Positions 1 through 6,672 of a DNA stretch of 13,032 bases are shown here, piece by piece. Origin of the DNA: Archaeoglobi archaeon (GTDB lineage Archaea > Halobacteriota > Archaeoglobi > Archaeoglobales > Archaeoglobaceae); assembly GCA_029259455.1 (NCBI GenBank), contig JAPDIT010000026.1:1-13032 (forward strand), given 5' to 3'. The notes under the pieces were generated by a model, which saw nothing but the letters and a program-made list of their open reading frames with translations, ran no database searches and was not told where the DNA came from. Both the position numbers and the translations under genes were made by a program. The first letter of the stretch is position 1. The number at the start of each line of letters is the position of its first letter.

Positions 1-1
1 A

Positions 2-1153
2 AGGAAAATGGTGAGAACAGCGAAGAATCTGAAGCCCATTGGCTGCAATGCTGTCCAGCTTACTGGTGGAGAACCTACGCTGAGAGATGATCTGGTGGAG
101 ATAGTCAGGATGATAAAGGAGGAAGGTTACGACCACATCCAGCTGAACACGAACGGGATAAGGCTTGCTGAGGACAGGGATTTCGCTCTGAAAGTTAGAG
201 TTGCAGGTGTTAACACCGTGTACCTCTCTTTCGACGGTGTTGATGAAAAAACAAACCCGAAGAACCACCACGAAATTCCAAAGATTCTTGAAAACTGTAG
301 AAGGGCTCAGCTCGGTACAGTTTTGGTTCCGACTGTCATAAAGAGTGTCAACGACCACCAGCTTGGGGATATAATTCGTTTCGCTGCAGACAACATCGAT
401 ATTGTCAGAGGTGTGAATTTCCAGCCAGTAAGCTTAGTAGGCAGTATGCCAAAAAAGGAGAGAGAGAAGTTCCGCATCACAATTCCCGACTGCATAAAGG
501 CTATAGAGGAGCAGACTGGAGGGGAGATCAGCAGGGACGACTTCTACCCCGTTCCGAGTGTTGTACCAATTTCAAGGTTCGTGGAGGCTTTAACAGGCCA
601 TCCTAAATATGAGCTAACAACTCACTTTGCCTGTGGTATGGCGACCTACGTCTTCAAAGAGGACGGTAAACTTATCCCGATAACGAGGTTCGTTGATGTT
701 GAGGGGCTTTTTGAGTTTCTAAACGAGAAAGCTGAAGAGATTGCAAGAAGCAGGATGAAAACCATAAGGGCGATTAAGGATATCCTCGACCTCAGAAAGT
801 TCATTGATTCATCAAAAGCACCCAAGGGTTTCAACATCGCCAGAATTCTGTACGACATTCTGGTCAAGCATGATTACTCCACTCTTGGAAAGTTTCACAT
901 GAAATCCCTTTTCATTGGAATGATGCACTTCCAGGATTTATACAACTACGATATTGCGAGAGTTGAAAGATGTGAAATACACTATGGCAGCCCCGACGGT
1001 AGAATCATTCCCTTCTGCACGTTCAATGTAATTCCGGAAAGATACAGAGATGCTATCCACGAGAAGTACGGGATTCCCATTGAGGAGTGGGAGAGAAAGA
1101 CTGGGAGAAAACTGAAGGATGACATAAAGAGGGTTGTACGGAGACCAAGATGA
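2..1153 (+). CDS. tes: Radical SAM tetraether lipid synthase (Tes/MJ0619 family), 5'-truncated by the window edge
   Basis: The frame is already open at base 2, so the ATG at 8 is internal and the N-terminal part, including the CxxxCxxC cluster motif of radical SAM enzymes, lies outside the window. What is visible starts just before the SAM-binding TGGEPT motif (about residues 19-24 from the ATG at 8), followed by the barrel segments QLNTNGIRL and YLSFDG. The C-terminal half carries HFACGMATYVF and IIPFCTFNV, which I recognise from the MJ0619 family. That family was shown to join the phytanyl tails of two archaeal diether lipids into a membrane-spanning tetraether, using several Fe-S clusters. 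Archaeoglobus makes such tetraether lipids, so the role fits. The stop overlaps the start of nadM by 4 bp (ATGA), implying one transcript. The family call is from remembered sequence similarity; a related radical SAM methylase is the alternative. Confidence 0.82.
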   Translation, partial: RKMVRTAKNLKPIGCNAVQLTGGEPTLRDDLVEIVRMIKEEGYDHIQLNTNGIRLAEDRDFALKVRVAGVNTVYLSFDGVDEKTNPKNHHEIPKILENCRRAQLGTVLVPTVIKSVNDHQLGDIIRFAADNIDIVRGVNFQPVSLVGSMPKKEREKFRITIPDCIKAIEEQTGGEISRDDFYPVPSVVPISRFVEALTGHPKYELTTHFACGMATYVFKEDGKLIPITRFVDVEGLFEFLNEKAEEIARSRMKTIRAIKDILDLRKFIDSSKAPKGFNIARILYDILVKHDYSTLGKFHMKSLFIGMMHFQDLYNYDIARVERCEIHYGSPDGRIIPFCTFNVIPERYRDAIHEKYGIPIEEWERKTGRKLKDDIKRVVRRPR

Positions 1154-1674
1154 GGGCGTTCTTCGTAGGAAGGTTTCAGCCGTACCATCTTGGACATCAT
1201 GAAGTAATCAAAAATGTTCTCAAGAAAGTTGATGAGCTCATAATAGGAATAGGCAGTGCACAGGAGAGCCATTCACTCGAGAACCCATTCACTGCGGGAG
1301 AGAGAGTTCTGATGATAGACAGGGCTGTTGATGAGATAAAGAGAGAATTGGAGATTGATAAGAAGGTTTACATCATTCCCTTAGAAGACATCTACAGGAA
1401 CAGCCTTTGGGTTGCACATGTCTGCTCGATGGTTCCACCATTCGATGTTGTTTACACAAACAACCCACTCGTTTACCGACTTTTCAAGGAGGCTGGCTTC
1501 AATGTTATGCACACTAAAATTTACAACCGGAACGAGTATCAAGGTACCGAAATCAGGAGAAAAATGCTTGAAGGAGAAGATTGGGAAAAGTACGTTCCTA
1601 AATCAGTGGCGGAAATAATAAAGGAAATAAAGGGAATAGAGAGGTTGAGGGACATATCCGGTAGGGACTTCTGA
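1150..1674 (+). CDS. nadM: Nicotinamide-nucleotide adenylyltransferase, archaeal NadM type
   Basis: The 174-residue protein matches the archaeal NMN adenylyltransferase, which condenses NMN and ATP to NAD+ and pyrophosphate in the cytosol. The nucleotidyltransferase signature is at the N-terminus: GRFQPYHLGHH, with the HxxH pair at His13 and His16. It is followed by the SAQESHSLENPFTAGER nucleotide-binding stretch and, near the C-terminus, by YQGTEIRRKMLEGEDW, typical of NadM. Length is normal for the family (about 165-185). The ATG at 1150 overlaps the upstream stop (ATGA) and has a GGAG ribosome-binding site about 7 nt upstream. The gene is translationally coupled to the radical SAM gene before it and to ogt after it (TGATG overlap), so the three probably form one operon, although no shared pathway is obvious. 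Confidence 0.95.
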   Translation: MRAFFVGRFQPYHLGHHEVIKNVLKKVDELIIGIGSAQESHSLENPFTAGERVLMIDRAVDEIKRELEIDKKVYIIPLEDIYRNSLWVAHVCSMVPPFDVVYTNNPLVYRLFKEAGFNVMHTKIYNRNEYQGTEIRRKMLEGEDWEKYVPKSVAEIIKEIKGIERLRDISGRDF

Positions 1675-2126
1675 TGTTTTCTGTCAGGTGGAGGGAGCTT
1701 TACTTCAACGTCGTTTTTGAGGAAGGAGAGGCTGTTAAGTCCTATTTTTCAACCACACCGTCTTTTCCTTTCTCCGACTGTGAGTATTCAAGGCAGCTCC
1801 TCAGGTATTTTTCGGGAGAAAAGGTTGAGGTCAGGATTCCTTACAGGCTTGAGGTCAGCAAGTTCACTAAACGGGTGCTTGAAGAAGTCAGCAAAATTCC
1901 TTATGGTGAAGTAAGGACTTATTCGGAAATTGCCAGAACTCTCAAAACCTCACCCAGAGCCGTAGGACAGGCACTCAAAAGAAACCCTTTGCCTATCATC
2001 ATCCCATGCCATAGAGTTGTGGGGAAAAATTGTACTGGAGGCTATACCGTAACACATGACTTAAGCCAAAAAATTGACGGAAGAAGCCTGAAGAAGAAGC
2101 TGCTCAGGCTTGAGGGTGTTTTTTGA
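1674..2126 (+). CDS. ogt: Methylated-DNA--protein-cysteine methyltransferase (O6-alkylguanine-DNA alkyltransferase)
   Basis: This is a suicide DNA-repair protein that moves the alkyl group from O6-alkylguanine to its own cysteine. The 150-residue product has the diagnostic active site IIPCHRVVG with the acceptor Cys112. Upstream is the helix-turn-helix region: IPYGEVRTYSEIA holds the conserved Tyr83, and SPRAVGQAL holds the probable arginine finger Arg95, followed by Asn104 of the RNP asparagine hinge. The N-terminal 60 residues are the poorly conserved RNase H-like domain. Length is typical for the archaeal enzyme. The start ATG overlaps the nadM stop (TGATG), and a GGTAGGGA stretch upstream can serve as ribosome-binding site. 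The 3' end overlaps the tail of the convergent broken MaoC gene by 23 bp. Confidence 0.95.
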   Translation: MFSVRWRELYFNVVFEEGEAVKSYFSTTPSFPFSDCEYSRQLLRYFSGEKVEVRIPYRLEVSKFTKRVLEEVSKIPYGEVRTYSEIARTLKTSPRAVGQALKRNPLPIIIPCHRVVGKNCTGGYTVTHDLSQKIDGRSLKKKLLRLEGVF

Positions 2127-2560
2127 GCACTGCGACCCTTGAGGTATACGTAATAACAGTTTCACCTCTCTGATTTACGCCCTTAATGTCGTACACAACC
2201 ACTCCGTAAGGCTTACCCTCTTTCTCATCCTTTCCGACAACTTCGAGAACTGCCTTTATCGTGTCTCCAATGAAAACGGGTTTGGTAAAGCGTAGCTTGT
2301 CGATTCTGTAGAATGCAACTATCGTTCTCTCTATCAGACCCAGTCTCACGAGAAGTCCCGCAATCACTGACAAAGTTAGATGGCCGTGTGCAATCCTCTG
2401 TCCAAAAATCGTCTTTTTGGCAAATTCTGCATCCGTGTGGATGGGATTCCAGTCTTCCAGTCAATGCGGCAAACATCACGATATCAGCTTCAGTTATAGT
2501 CCTCGCAGCACTCCCCACCTTCATACCAACTTCAAAGTCTTCAAAACACAGGTTCTTCAT
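2104..2560 (-). pseudogene. MaoC-like (R)-specific enoyl-CoA hydratase, frameshifted by one base
   Basis: Two overlapping frames together give one hot-dog-fold MaoC protein. The N-terminal frame starts at the ATG at 2560 (MKNLCFEDFEVGMKVG) and is in frame through AALTG. One extra T in the plus-strand TT at 2455-2456 then shifts the frame. Removing it restores DWNPIHTDAEFAKKTIFGQR and IAHGHLTLSVIAGLLVRLGL, which contains the MaoC catalytic Asp/His pair and the conserved AHG motif, and then continues to the stop at 2104. The repaired protein would be 151 residues, normal for a single-domain MaoC hydratase acting on acyl-CoA. As read, translation from the ATG gives a protein that leaves the family sequence at the active site. 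A sequencing error is possible, but the neighbouring rubrerythrin remnant makes real decay credible. Confidence 0.82.
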
Positions 2561-2573
2561 GCAGTTAAGTGGC

Positions 2574-2589
2574 AAAAAATATTAATTGG
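2574..2589 (-). promoter_or_regulatory. Probable TATA box of the MaoC gene
   Basis: The minus-strand AT-rich core TTAATATT (plus 2578-2585) is centred about 22 nt upstream of the ATG at 2560. This is archaeal promoter spacing that would give a leaderless or nearly leaderless message. It overlaps the 3' end of the rubrerythrin remnant. Confidence 0.45.
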
Positions 2590-2590
2590 A

Positions 2591-2908
2591 GTTTTGCACA
2601 GCGGACATCTGTCGATCTCTCATTGGGTAACGCAAACAGGACAGATTAGATTCTGCCCTCGAAATCTCCTCCGCTTCCTTAGAACTGGGGATACATCTCC
2701 TCAATCTCGTATGTCTCTCCATTGTAGGCCTTTCAAGATTCTTCATGATGTCGTTAACATCTCCAAGGACTTTCAGGGTGGGTTCTTTGCATGTACGAAT
2801 TCTGAAAAGGATGTAGACTCAAAAACTCTCGCTACTTCGGCCGTAAGCATTCTTCACATTCTCTTCTGTCGCCACAGAACTGCCTACTCTTTTAACGCAT
2901 AATAGCAT
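2591..2908 (-). pseudogene. Degenerate rubrerythrin remnant (multiple frameshifts, stops and internal deletions)
   Basis: No single frame is open, but successive pieces in different minus-strand frames line up with rubrerythrin, a diiron ferritin-like peroxidase with a C-terminal rubredoxin domain. In order: MLLCVKR...TEENVKNAYGRSSES (2908-2822); then VARVFESTSFSEFVHAKN (from 2835), carrying the ExxH diiron-ligand pair; then LKVLGDVNDIMKNLER (2776 onward); then ETYEIEEMYPQF (2717-2682), carrying metal-ligand glutamates; then KEAEEISRAE (from 2680); and finally LICPVC...DRCPLC (2649-2596), the two CPxC knuckles of the rubredoxin-like iron site. Frame changes fall near 2830, 2776, 2717, 2680 and 2650, with in-frame stops at 2819-2821, 2773-2775, 2679-2681 and 2620-2622. 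A functional rubrerythrin is roughly 165-190 residues; only about 100 codons remain, so parts of helices B and D and of the rubredoxin loop are deleted. The family assignment is from remembered motifs. Confidence 0.75.
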
Positions 2909-2983
2909 CTCTTTGGAGAGAGCACGAGTCCCCGTTTCTCAATTCGAAAAATTTGTGCACTTCGATGTAGTAACAAGACTAAA

Positions 2984-3769
2984 TCAAACCCTAAAAACTA
3001 TTCCCGCGTACCCAACAACCTGACTTCTGTCTCCAACATCCCCACTCGTCGAGTAGTCAACAAGCTCCGCTCTTGCCCCTTTTGCCTTTGAGTAATTCAT
3101 CGCAACAGCTATGCAGCCGTAACCGCATACACTTGCCTGCAGCTTGTAAATCGTTTCGTAGTATTTTTTCACGTCCATTGAGAGAATAGCATCGATGACT
3201 ATGCTGTCAAGTCTTCTGCACTCTTCATCGGGCAGGTAGTGGTGCATGTCTGATGAGGCAATAACCACAACCCTTCTTCCGGTATCCTCCTCGGCTACGA
3301 GAATCTCTTCCGCCACTTCCCTTGCAGTCTCCTTATCCTGCATTCCGAGACATATCGGGACAATTTTGAAGTCATCGTGCAAGTATTGAAGAAACGGAAC
3401 CTGAACTTCGAGGGAGTGCTCGTATCTGTGTGCAATCTCATCCGTTGCAACTATTGTTTTCGGCATTGCATCAACGAATTCTGTATCGATCTCAACCTCA
3501 CCAAGGGGTGTGAGCCATGTGTCAGTTGAGACTGCAACAGGTAATCCGTAGCCAGTGTGGTTTGGTCCCACTATAACGAAAGTCTCTGCATCTGGAAGCA
3601 GAGAGTGAACCCTACCTGCTGTTCTTCCGGAGTAAACGTAACCGGCGTGTGGAGAGACGCATGCTACAACGCTATCATCCTTGGAGGGATGGGTGTACTC
3701 CCTAAGCATGGCGAGCAGTGATTCGGGATTCGCAGGGTAAAAACTTCCAGCCACTCTTGGGTGTCTCAT
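2984..3769 (-). CDS. MEMO1 family protein (extradiol dioxygenase-like fold)
   Basis: The protein has the MEMO signature from its first residues (RHPRVAGSFYPA). It also has SPHAGYVYSG with His41, VGPNHTG with His71, ASSDMHHYLP, and ASVCGYGCIAV with Cys215. His41, His71 and Cys215 correspond to the metal-site residues of human MEMO1. The fold is that of class III extradiol ring-cleavage dioxygenases, but the archaeal function is not established; human MEMO1 binds copper or iron. I place the start at the ATG at 3769 (261 residues) rather than the TTG two codons upstream, because the MRxPxVAGxFYP beginning is the family norm. A GGAG lies about 10 nt upstream of this ATG. It is divergent from leuC across a 74-bp shared promoter region. 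Confidence 0.9.
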   Translation of the reverse strand: MRHPRVAGSFYPANPESLLAMLREYTHPSKDDSVVACVSPHAGYVYSGRTAGRVHSLLPDAETFVIVGPNHTGYGLPVAVSTDTWLTPLGEVEIDTEFVDAMPKTIVATDEIAHRYEHSLEVQVPFLQYLHDDFKIVPICLGMQDKETAREVAEEILVAEEDTGRRVVVIASSDMHHYLPDEECRRLDSIVIDAILSMDVKKYYETIYKLQASVCGYGCIAVAMNYSKAKGARAELVDYSTSGDVGDRSQVVGYAGIVFRV

Positions 3770-3843
3770 GAGCAAATATTCTCCTGAAACTCTATAAAGT
3801 TTGCTTTACAGTTAACTTAAAAAGCACCGAATTAACTTCCAGT
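3770..3843. promoter_or_regulatory. Divergent promoter region between the MEMO1 gene and leuC
   Basis: Two TATA-like elements point outward. On the minus strand ACTTTATAGA (plus 3791-3800) is centred about 26 nt upstream of the MEMO1 ATG at 3769. On the plus strand CTTAAAAAG (3816-3824) is centred about 24 nt upstream of the leuC ATG at 3844. Both spacings fit archaeal basal promoters; leuC would be essentially leaderless. Confidence 0.5.
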
Positions 3844-5094
3844 ATGGGCAAAACAATAGCCGAAAAAATACTCAGCGAAAAATCAAAGAGTGATGCTTAT
3901 GCCGGGGACATTGTTGTCGCAGAAATTGACCAGATAGCCTTGCAAGATGGCACTGCCCCTCTGGCCATAAGGCAGTTGATGGAGCTTGGAGTTGAAATTA
4001 AAGCTGCAGAGAGAACGCATTTCTTCGTTGACCACGCCGCCCCCTCACCAAGAAAAGAGCTTAGCAACGACCAGAAGTTCATATACGAATTCGCCAAAAG
4101 GATTGGTGCTGATTTTAACCCCCCGGGGGAGGGAATAATTCATCAGATAATGGTTGAGCGCTACGTCAAGCCCGGAGACCTGGCTGTAGGGGCTGACAGC
4201 CACACGTGCACCTACGGTGGCATCGGAGCTTTTTCAACAGGAATGGGCTCAACAGATGTTGCAGTTGCCATAGCCCTTGGCAAGAACTGGTTCAGGGTTC
4301 CCGAAAGCTTCAGGGTTGAGCTTGATGGCTCTCTGCCAAAAGGGGTTTTTGCAAAGGACATCGTCCTGAAGCTAATAGGTGATCTCGGCGTTGATGGGGC
4401 AACCTACAAAGCATTGGAGTTTCACGGTGAGTGTGCTGGCAGAATGAGCGTGGAGGAGAGGCTTACAATTTCCAACATGGCTGTCGAGTGCGGGGGGAAA
4501 GCCGGGATTTTCGAGAGCGACGAGAACACGAGAAAATTCCTCGCCGAGCTTGGTAGAGAGAGTGATTTCAGAGAGGTCAAGGCTGATGAGGATGCGGAAT
4601 ATGAGGAGGAAATCTATATGGACGTTTCATCTCTCGCACCAATGGTATCCAAGCCTCACAACGTTGACAATGTTGCTGAAGTGGAAGAGGTTGAAGGTAC
4701 TGAGGTTAACCAGGTTTACATCGGCACATGCACCAACGGCAGACTGTCGGATCTGGAGATTGCCGCAAAAATACTGAAAGGACGGAAGGTAAAGGAAGGA
4801 GTAAGGCTGATCGTCGTTCCCGCAAGCAGGAGAGTTTATCTGCAGGCTCTCGATAGAGGGCTGATAAGGACCTTTGTTGAAGCTGGTGGAATGGTTCTCA
4901 ACCCCGGTTGTGGGCCATGTGTGGGAATTCATCAGGGCGTGCTTGCTGATGGTGAAGTTTGCTTATCAACACAGAACAGAAACTTTAAAGGCAGGATGGG
5001 AAATCCAAACGCGGAAATCTACCTCTCCTCTCCCGCAACCGCTGCTGCAACTGCTGTAAAAGGTTACATTGCAGATCCGAGGGACTTCCTATGA
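3844..5094 (+). CDS. leuC: 3-isopropylmalate dehydratase / homoaconitase-type large subunit
   Basis: The product is a 416-residue aconitase-superfamily large subunit. It isomerises 2-isopropylmalate to 3-isopropylmalate in leucine synthesis, as a complex with a separate small (LeuD-type) subunit. The three [4Fe-4S] ligands are in place: Cys296 in IGTCTNGR, and Cys356 and Cys359 in NPGCGPCVG. Other family motifs are FVDHAAPSP, the GADSHTCTYGG substrate region and GKNWFRVPES. The size is that of the short archaeal/HacA-like class rather than the roughly 470-residue bacterial LeuC. The large subunit alone does not separate isopropylmalate dehydratase from homoaconitase or a related 2-oxoacid-pathway enzyme, and no small-subunit gene is in the window. 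The stop overlaps the start of the JAMM protease gene (ATGA). Confidence 0.9.
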   Translation: MGKTIAEKILSEKSKSDAYAGDIVVAEIDQIALQDGTAPLAIRQLMELGVEIKAAERTHFFVDHAAPSPRKELSNDQKFIYEFAKRIGADFNPPGEGIIHQIMVERYVKPGDLAVGADSHTCTYGGIGAFSTGMGSTDVAVAIALGKNWFRVPESFRVELDGSLPKGVFAKDIVLKLIGDLGVDGATYKALEFHGECAGRMSVEERLTISNMAVECGGKAGIFESDENTRKFLAELGRESDFREVKADEDAEYEEEIYMDVSSLAPMVSKPHNVDNVAEVEEVEGTEVNQVYIGTCTNGRLSDLEIAAKILKGRKVKEGVRLIVVPASRRVYLQALDRGLIRTFVEAGGMVLNPGCGPCVGIHQGVLADGEVCLSTQNRNFKGRMGNPNAEIYLSSPATAAATAVKGYIADPRDFL

Positions 5095-5456
5095 AGATAT
5101 CAAAAGAATTGCTCAAGACGATACTGGAAGCTGCGAAAAGTGCTCACCCTGATGAGTTTATAGCACTTCTCAGCGGGAGCAAGGATGTGATGGACGAGCT
5201 CATCTTTCTTCCATTCGTTTCAGGCTCCGTCTCAGCAGTCATTCACCTCGACATGCTGCCGATCGGCATGAAGGTTTTCGGGACGGTTCACAGCCATCCC
5301 TCACCAAGCTGCAGACCTTCAGAGGAGGACTTGGCACTATTTACGCGCTTCGGGAAGTATCACATCATCGTCTGCTACCCTTACGATGAGGACAGCTGGA
5401 AGTGCTACAACAAAAAGGGAGAGGAAGTGGAGCTCGAAGTGGTTGAAAAAGATTAA
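5091..5456 (+). CDS. JAMM/MPN+ metalloprotease (AfJAMM-like)
   Basis: This 121-residue protein is a stand-alone JAMM domain, the zinc isopeptidase fold of Rpn11 and CSN5. The motif is complete: Glu22 in DEFIALLSG, His67 and His69 in VHSHPSPS, then Ser77 and Asp80, fitting HxHx7Sx2D. Cys74 and Cys95 sit where I recall the A. fulgidus structure having a disulfide. The sequence closely matches that structurally characterised protein from memory, with a few substitutions near both ends. Haloarchaeal relatives cleave small archaeal modifier proteins (SAMPs) from their targets, so desampylation or modifier processing is the likely role; this is inferred. It is translationally coupled to leuC by a 4-bp overlap. 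The promoter of the next gene overlaps its stop codon. Confidence 0.93.
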   Translation: MKISKELLKTILEAAKSAHPDEFIALLSGSKDVMDELIFLPFVSGSVSAVIHLDMLPIGMKVFGTVHSHPSPSCRPSEEDLALFTRFGKYHIIVCYPYDEDSWKCYNKKGEEVELEVVEKD

Positions 5457-5462
5457 TATATG
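5453..5462 (+). promoter_or_regulatory. TATA box of the PhoU-TrkA_C gene
   Basis: TTAATATATG overlaps the stop codon of the JAMM gene and is centred about 27 nt upstream of the ATG at 5485. The downstream gene probably has its own start of transcription despite the tight packing. Confidence 0.5.
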
Positions 5463-5484
5463 ATGAGAAATAAAGAGATTTGAA

Positions 5485-6672
5485 ATGCCCCGTACAGTAA
5501 AGGATTTGCTCGTTGAAATTAAAGATACAACCGAGCTGATGGTTGATCTTGCGTATTCAGCGATTCTTTACAACAATGAGGATATTGCTGAAGAAGTCCT
5601 CGAACTTGAGGGAAGAGTTCTTGATTTGCTGAAGCAGATTAGAGTCGTTTCAATCCTCGCTGCAAGAAGAGTAGAGGAGGCAGAGAAAGTTTCATCAATT
5701 TTGCAGATTGCCAATGCAGGACAGAAGATAAGCAGCGCTGCTGCCGATATCTCGTCTCTCGTTCTCAGAAACATCAGGCTCTCAGATGAAATGGTAAAGC
5801 TGATGCTCTATCATTCAGAAGAAACCGTTGTGAAACTCGAGGTTCCGGAAAACTCCGAAATATCAGGAAAAACTCTTGGAGAGACAAGATTGCATACAAG
5901 AACTGGAATGAGAGTTATCGCCATCAAGCGCGGTTTTAGCTGGATTTTCAATCCTGATCGGGACACCACGATATACAAGGGAGATCTGCTGTTCGCAAAG
6001 GGAGACCCAACAGCTCTACCGAGATTTTATGAGGTTGTAGCTGGCAGGCAGATACCCCCACCTCCAGAACCTCCTGACATAAAGATAGAGGAGCTTGACA
6101 GAGCAGTTGACCTGCTCATCGAGATGAAAAACCTCTCAGAGCTTTCAGTTGACCTTGCCTACTCCTCCCTGATATACGGAAACGACGAAATAGCTCTGGA
6201 AGTTGTCTACCTTGAGGAGATTATTGACAACAAGAAGTTCGAGATTGAGAGGAACGTGCTTAAATGCAGCCGGCACTTCAACGACGAGCAGCTCATGCCC
6301 CTCATGGCAATTACAGAAATAGCTTACTGCTCCGAGTTGATAGCAGATGCCGCCAGAGACATTGCAGAGGTTCTTCTCGACAAAATGGAGATACCTCCAG
6401 TATTCAAGGAGGCGATGAGGGAGACTGATGAGGTGCTGACACTCATAACAGTATCTGAAGAATCTCCGCTCAACGGAAAAACTCTTGGAGAGGCGAGAGT
6501 TGAGAGCAACACGGGAATGCACGTCATTGCCATCAAAAGAAAGAACGAGTGGATAACAAAGCCCACCGCAAGCACGAGAATTTTCAGCGGGGATGTTCTT
6601 ATTGCAAAAGGAACAAGGGAAGGTGAGAGCGAACTTCTGAAACTCTGCTCTACCCGTGCACCGCTTCCATAA
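5485..6672 (+). CDS. Tandem PhoU-TrkA_C protein, putative ion channel/transport regulator
   Basis: The 395-residue protein is an internal duplication. Residues about 5-105 are a PhoU-like helical domain and 115-182 a TrkA_C (RCK-C) ligand-binding domain. A proline-rich linker (IPPPPEPP, about 190-197) follows, then a second PhoU-like domain (about 203-308) and a second TrkA_C (about 318-385). The halves can be aligned by eye: LVDLAYSAILYNNEDIA-type against VDLAYSSLIYGNDEIA, and GKTLGETRLHTRTGMRVIAI against GKTLGEARVESNTGMHVIAI. It has no membrane segment, so it is likely a cytosolic regulatory subunit; the same domain pair occurs in archaeal potassium channel and transporter partners. No transporter gene is adjacent, so the partner is unknown. 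Its 3' end overlaps the convergent mfnB by 23 bp. Confidence 0.85.
   Translation: MPRTVKDLLVEIKDTTELMVDLAYSAILYNNEDIAEEVLELEGRVLDLLKQIRVVSILAARRVEEAEKVSSILQIANAGQKISSAAADISSLVLRNIRLSDEMVKLMLYHSEETVVKLEVPENSEISGKTLGETRLHTRTGMRVIAIKRGFSWIFNPDRDTTIYKGDLLFAKGDPTALPRFYEVVAGRQIPPPPEPPDIKIEELDRAVDLLIEMKNLSELSVDLAYSSLIYGNDEIALEVVYLEEIIDNKKFEIERNVLKCSRHFNDEQLMPLMAITEIAYCSELIADAARDIAEVLLDKMEIPPVFKEAMRETDEVLTLITVSEESPLNGKTLGEARVESNTGMHVIAIKRKNEWITKPTASTRIFSGDVLIAKGTREGESELLKLCSTRAPLP

Noticed and set aside
2104..2126. Tail-to-tail overlap of exactly 23 bp for both ogt/MaoC and PhoU-TrkA_C/mfnB (6650-6672)
   Set aside because: The equal length looks striking, but the overlapping sequences are unrelated and convergent overlaps are common in compact archaeal genomes.
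2417..2902. 161-codon plus-strand open frame between the MaoC and MEMO1 genes
   Set aside because: It is antisense to the rubrerythrin remnant and the MaoC start, has no recognisable motif or promoter, and the minus-strand pieces carry clear family motifs instead.
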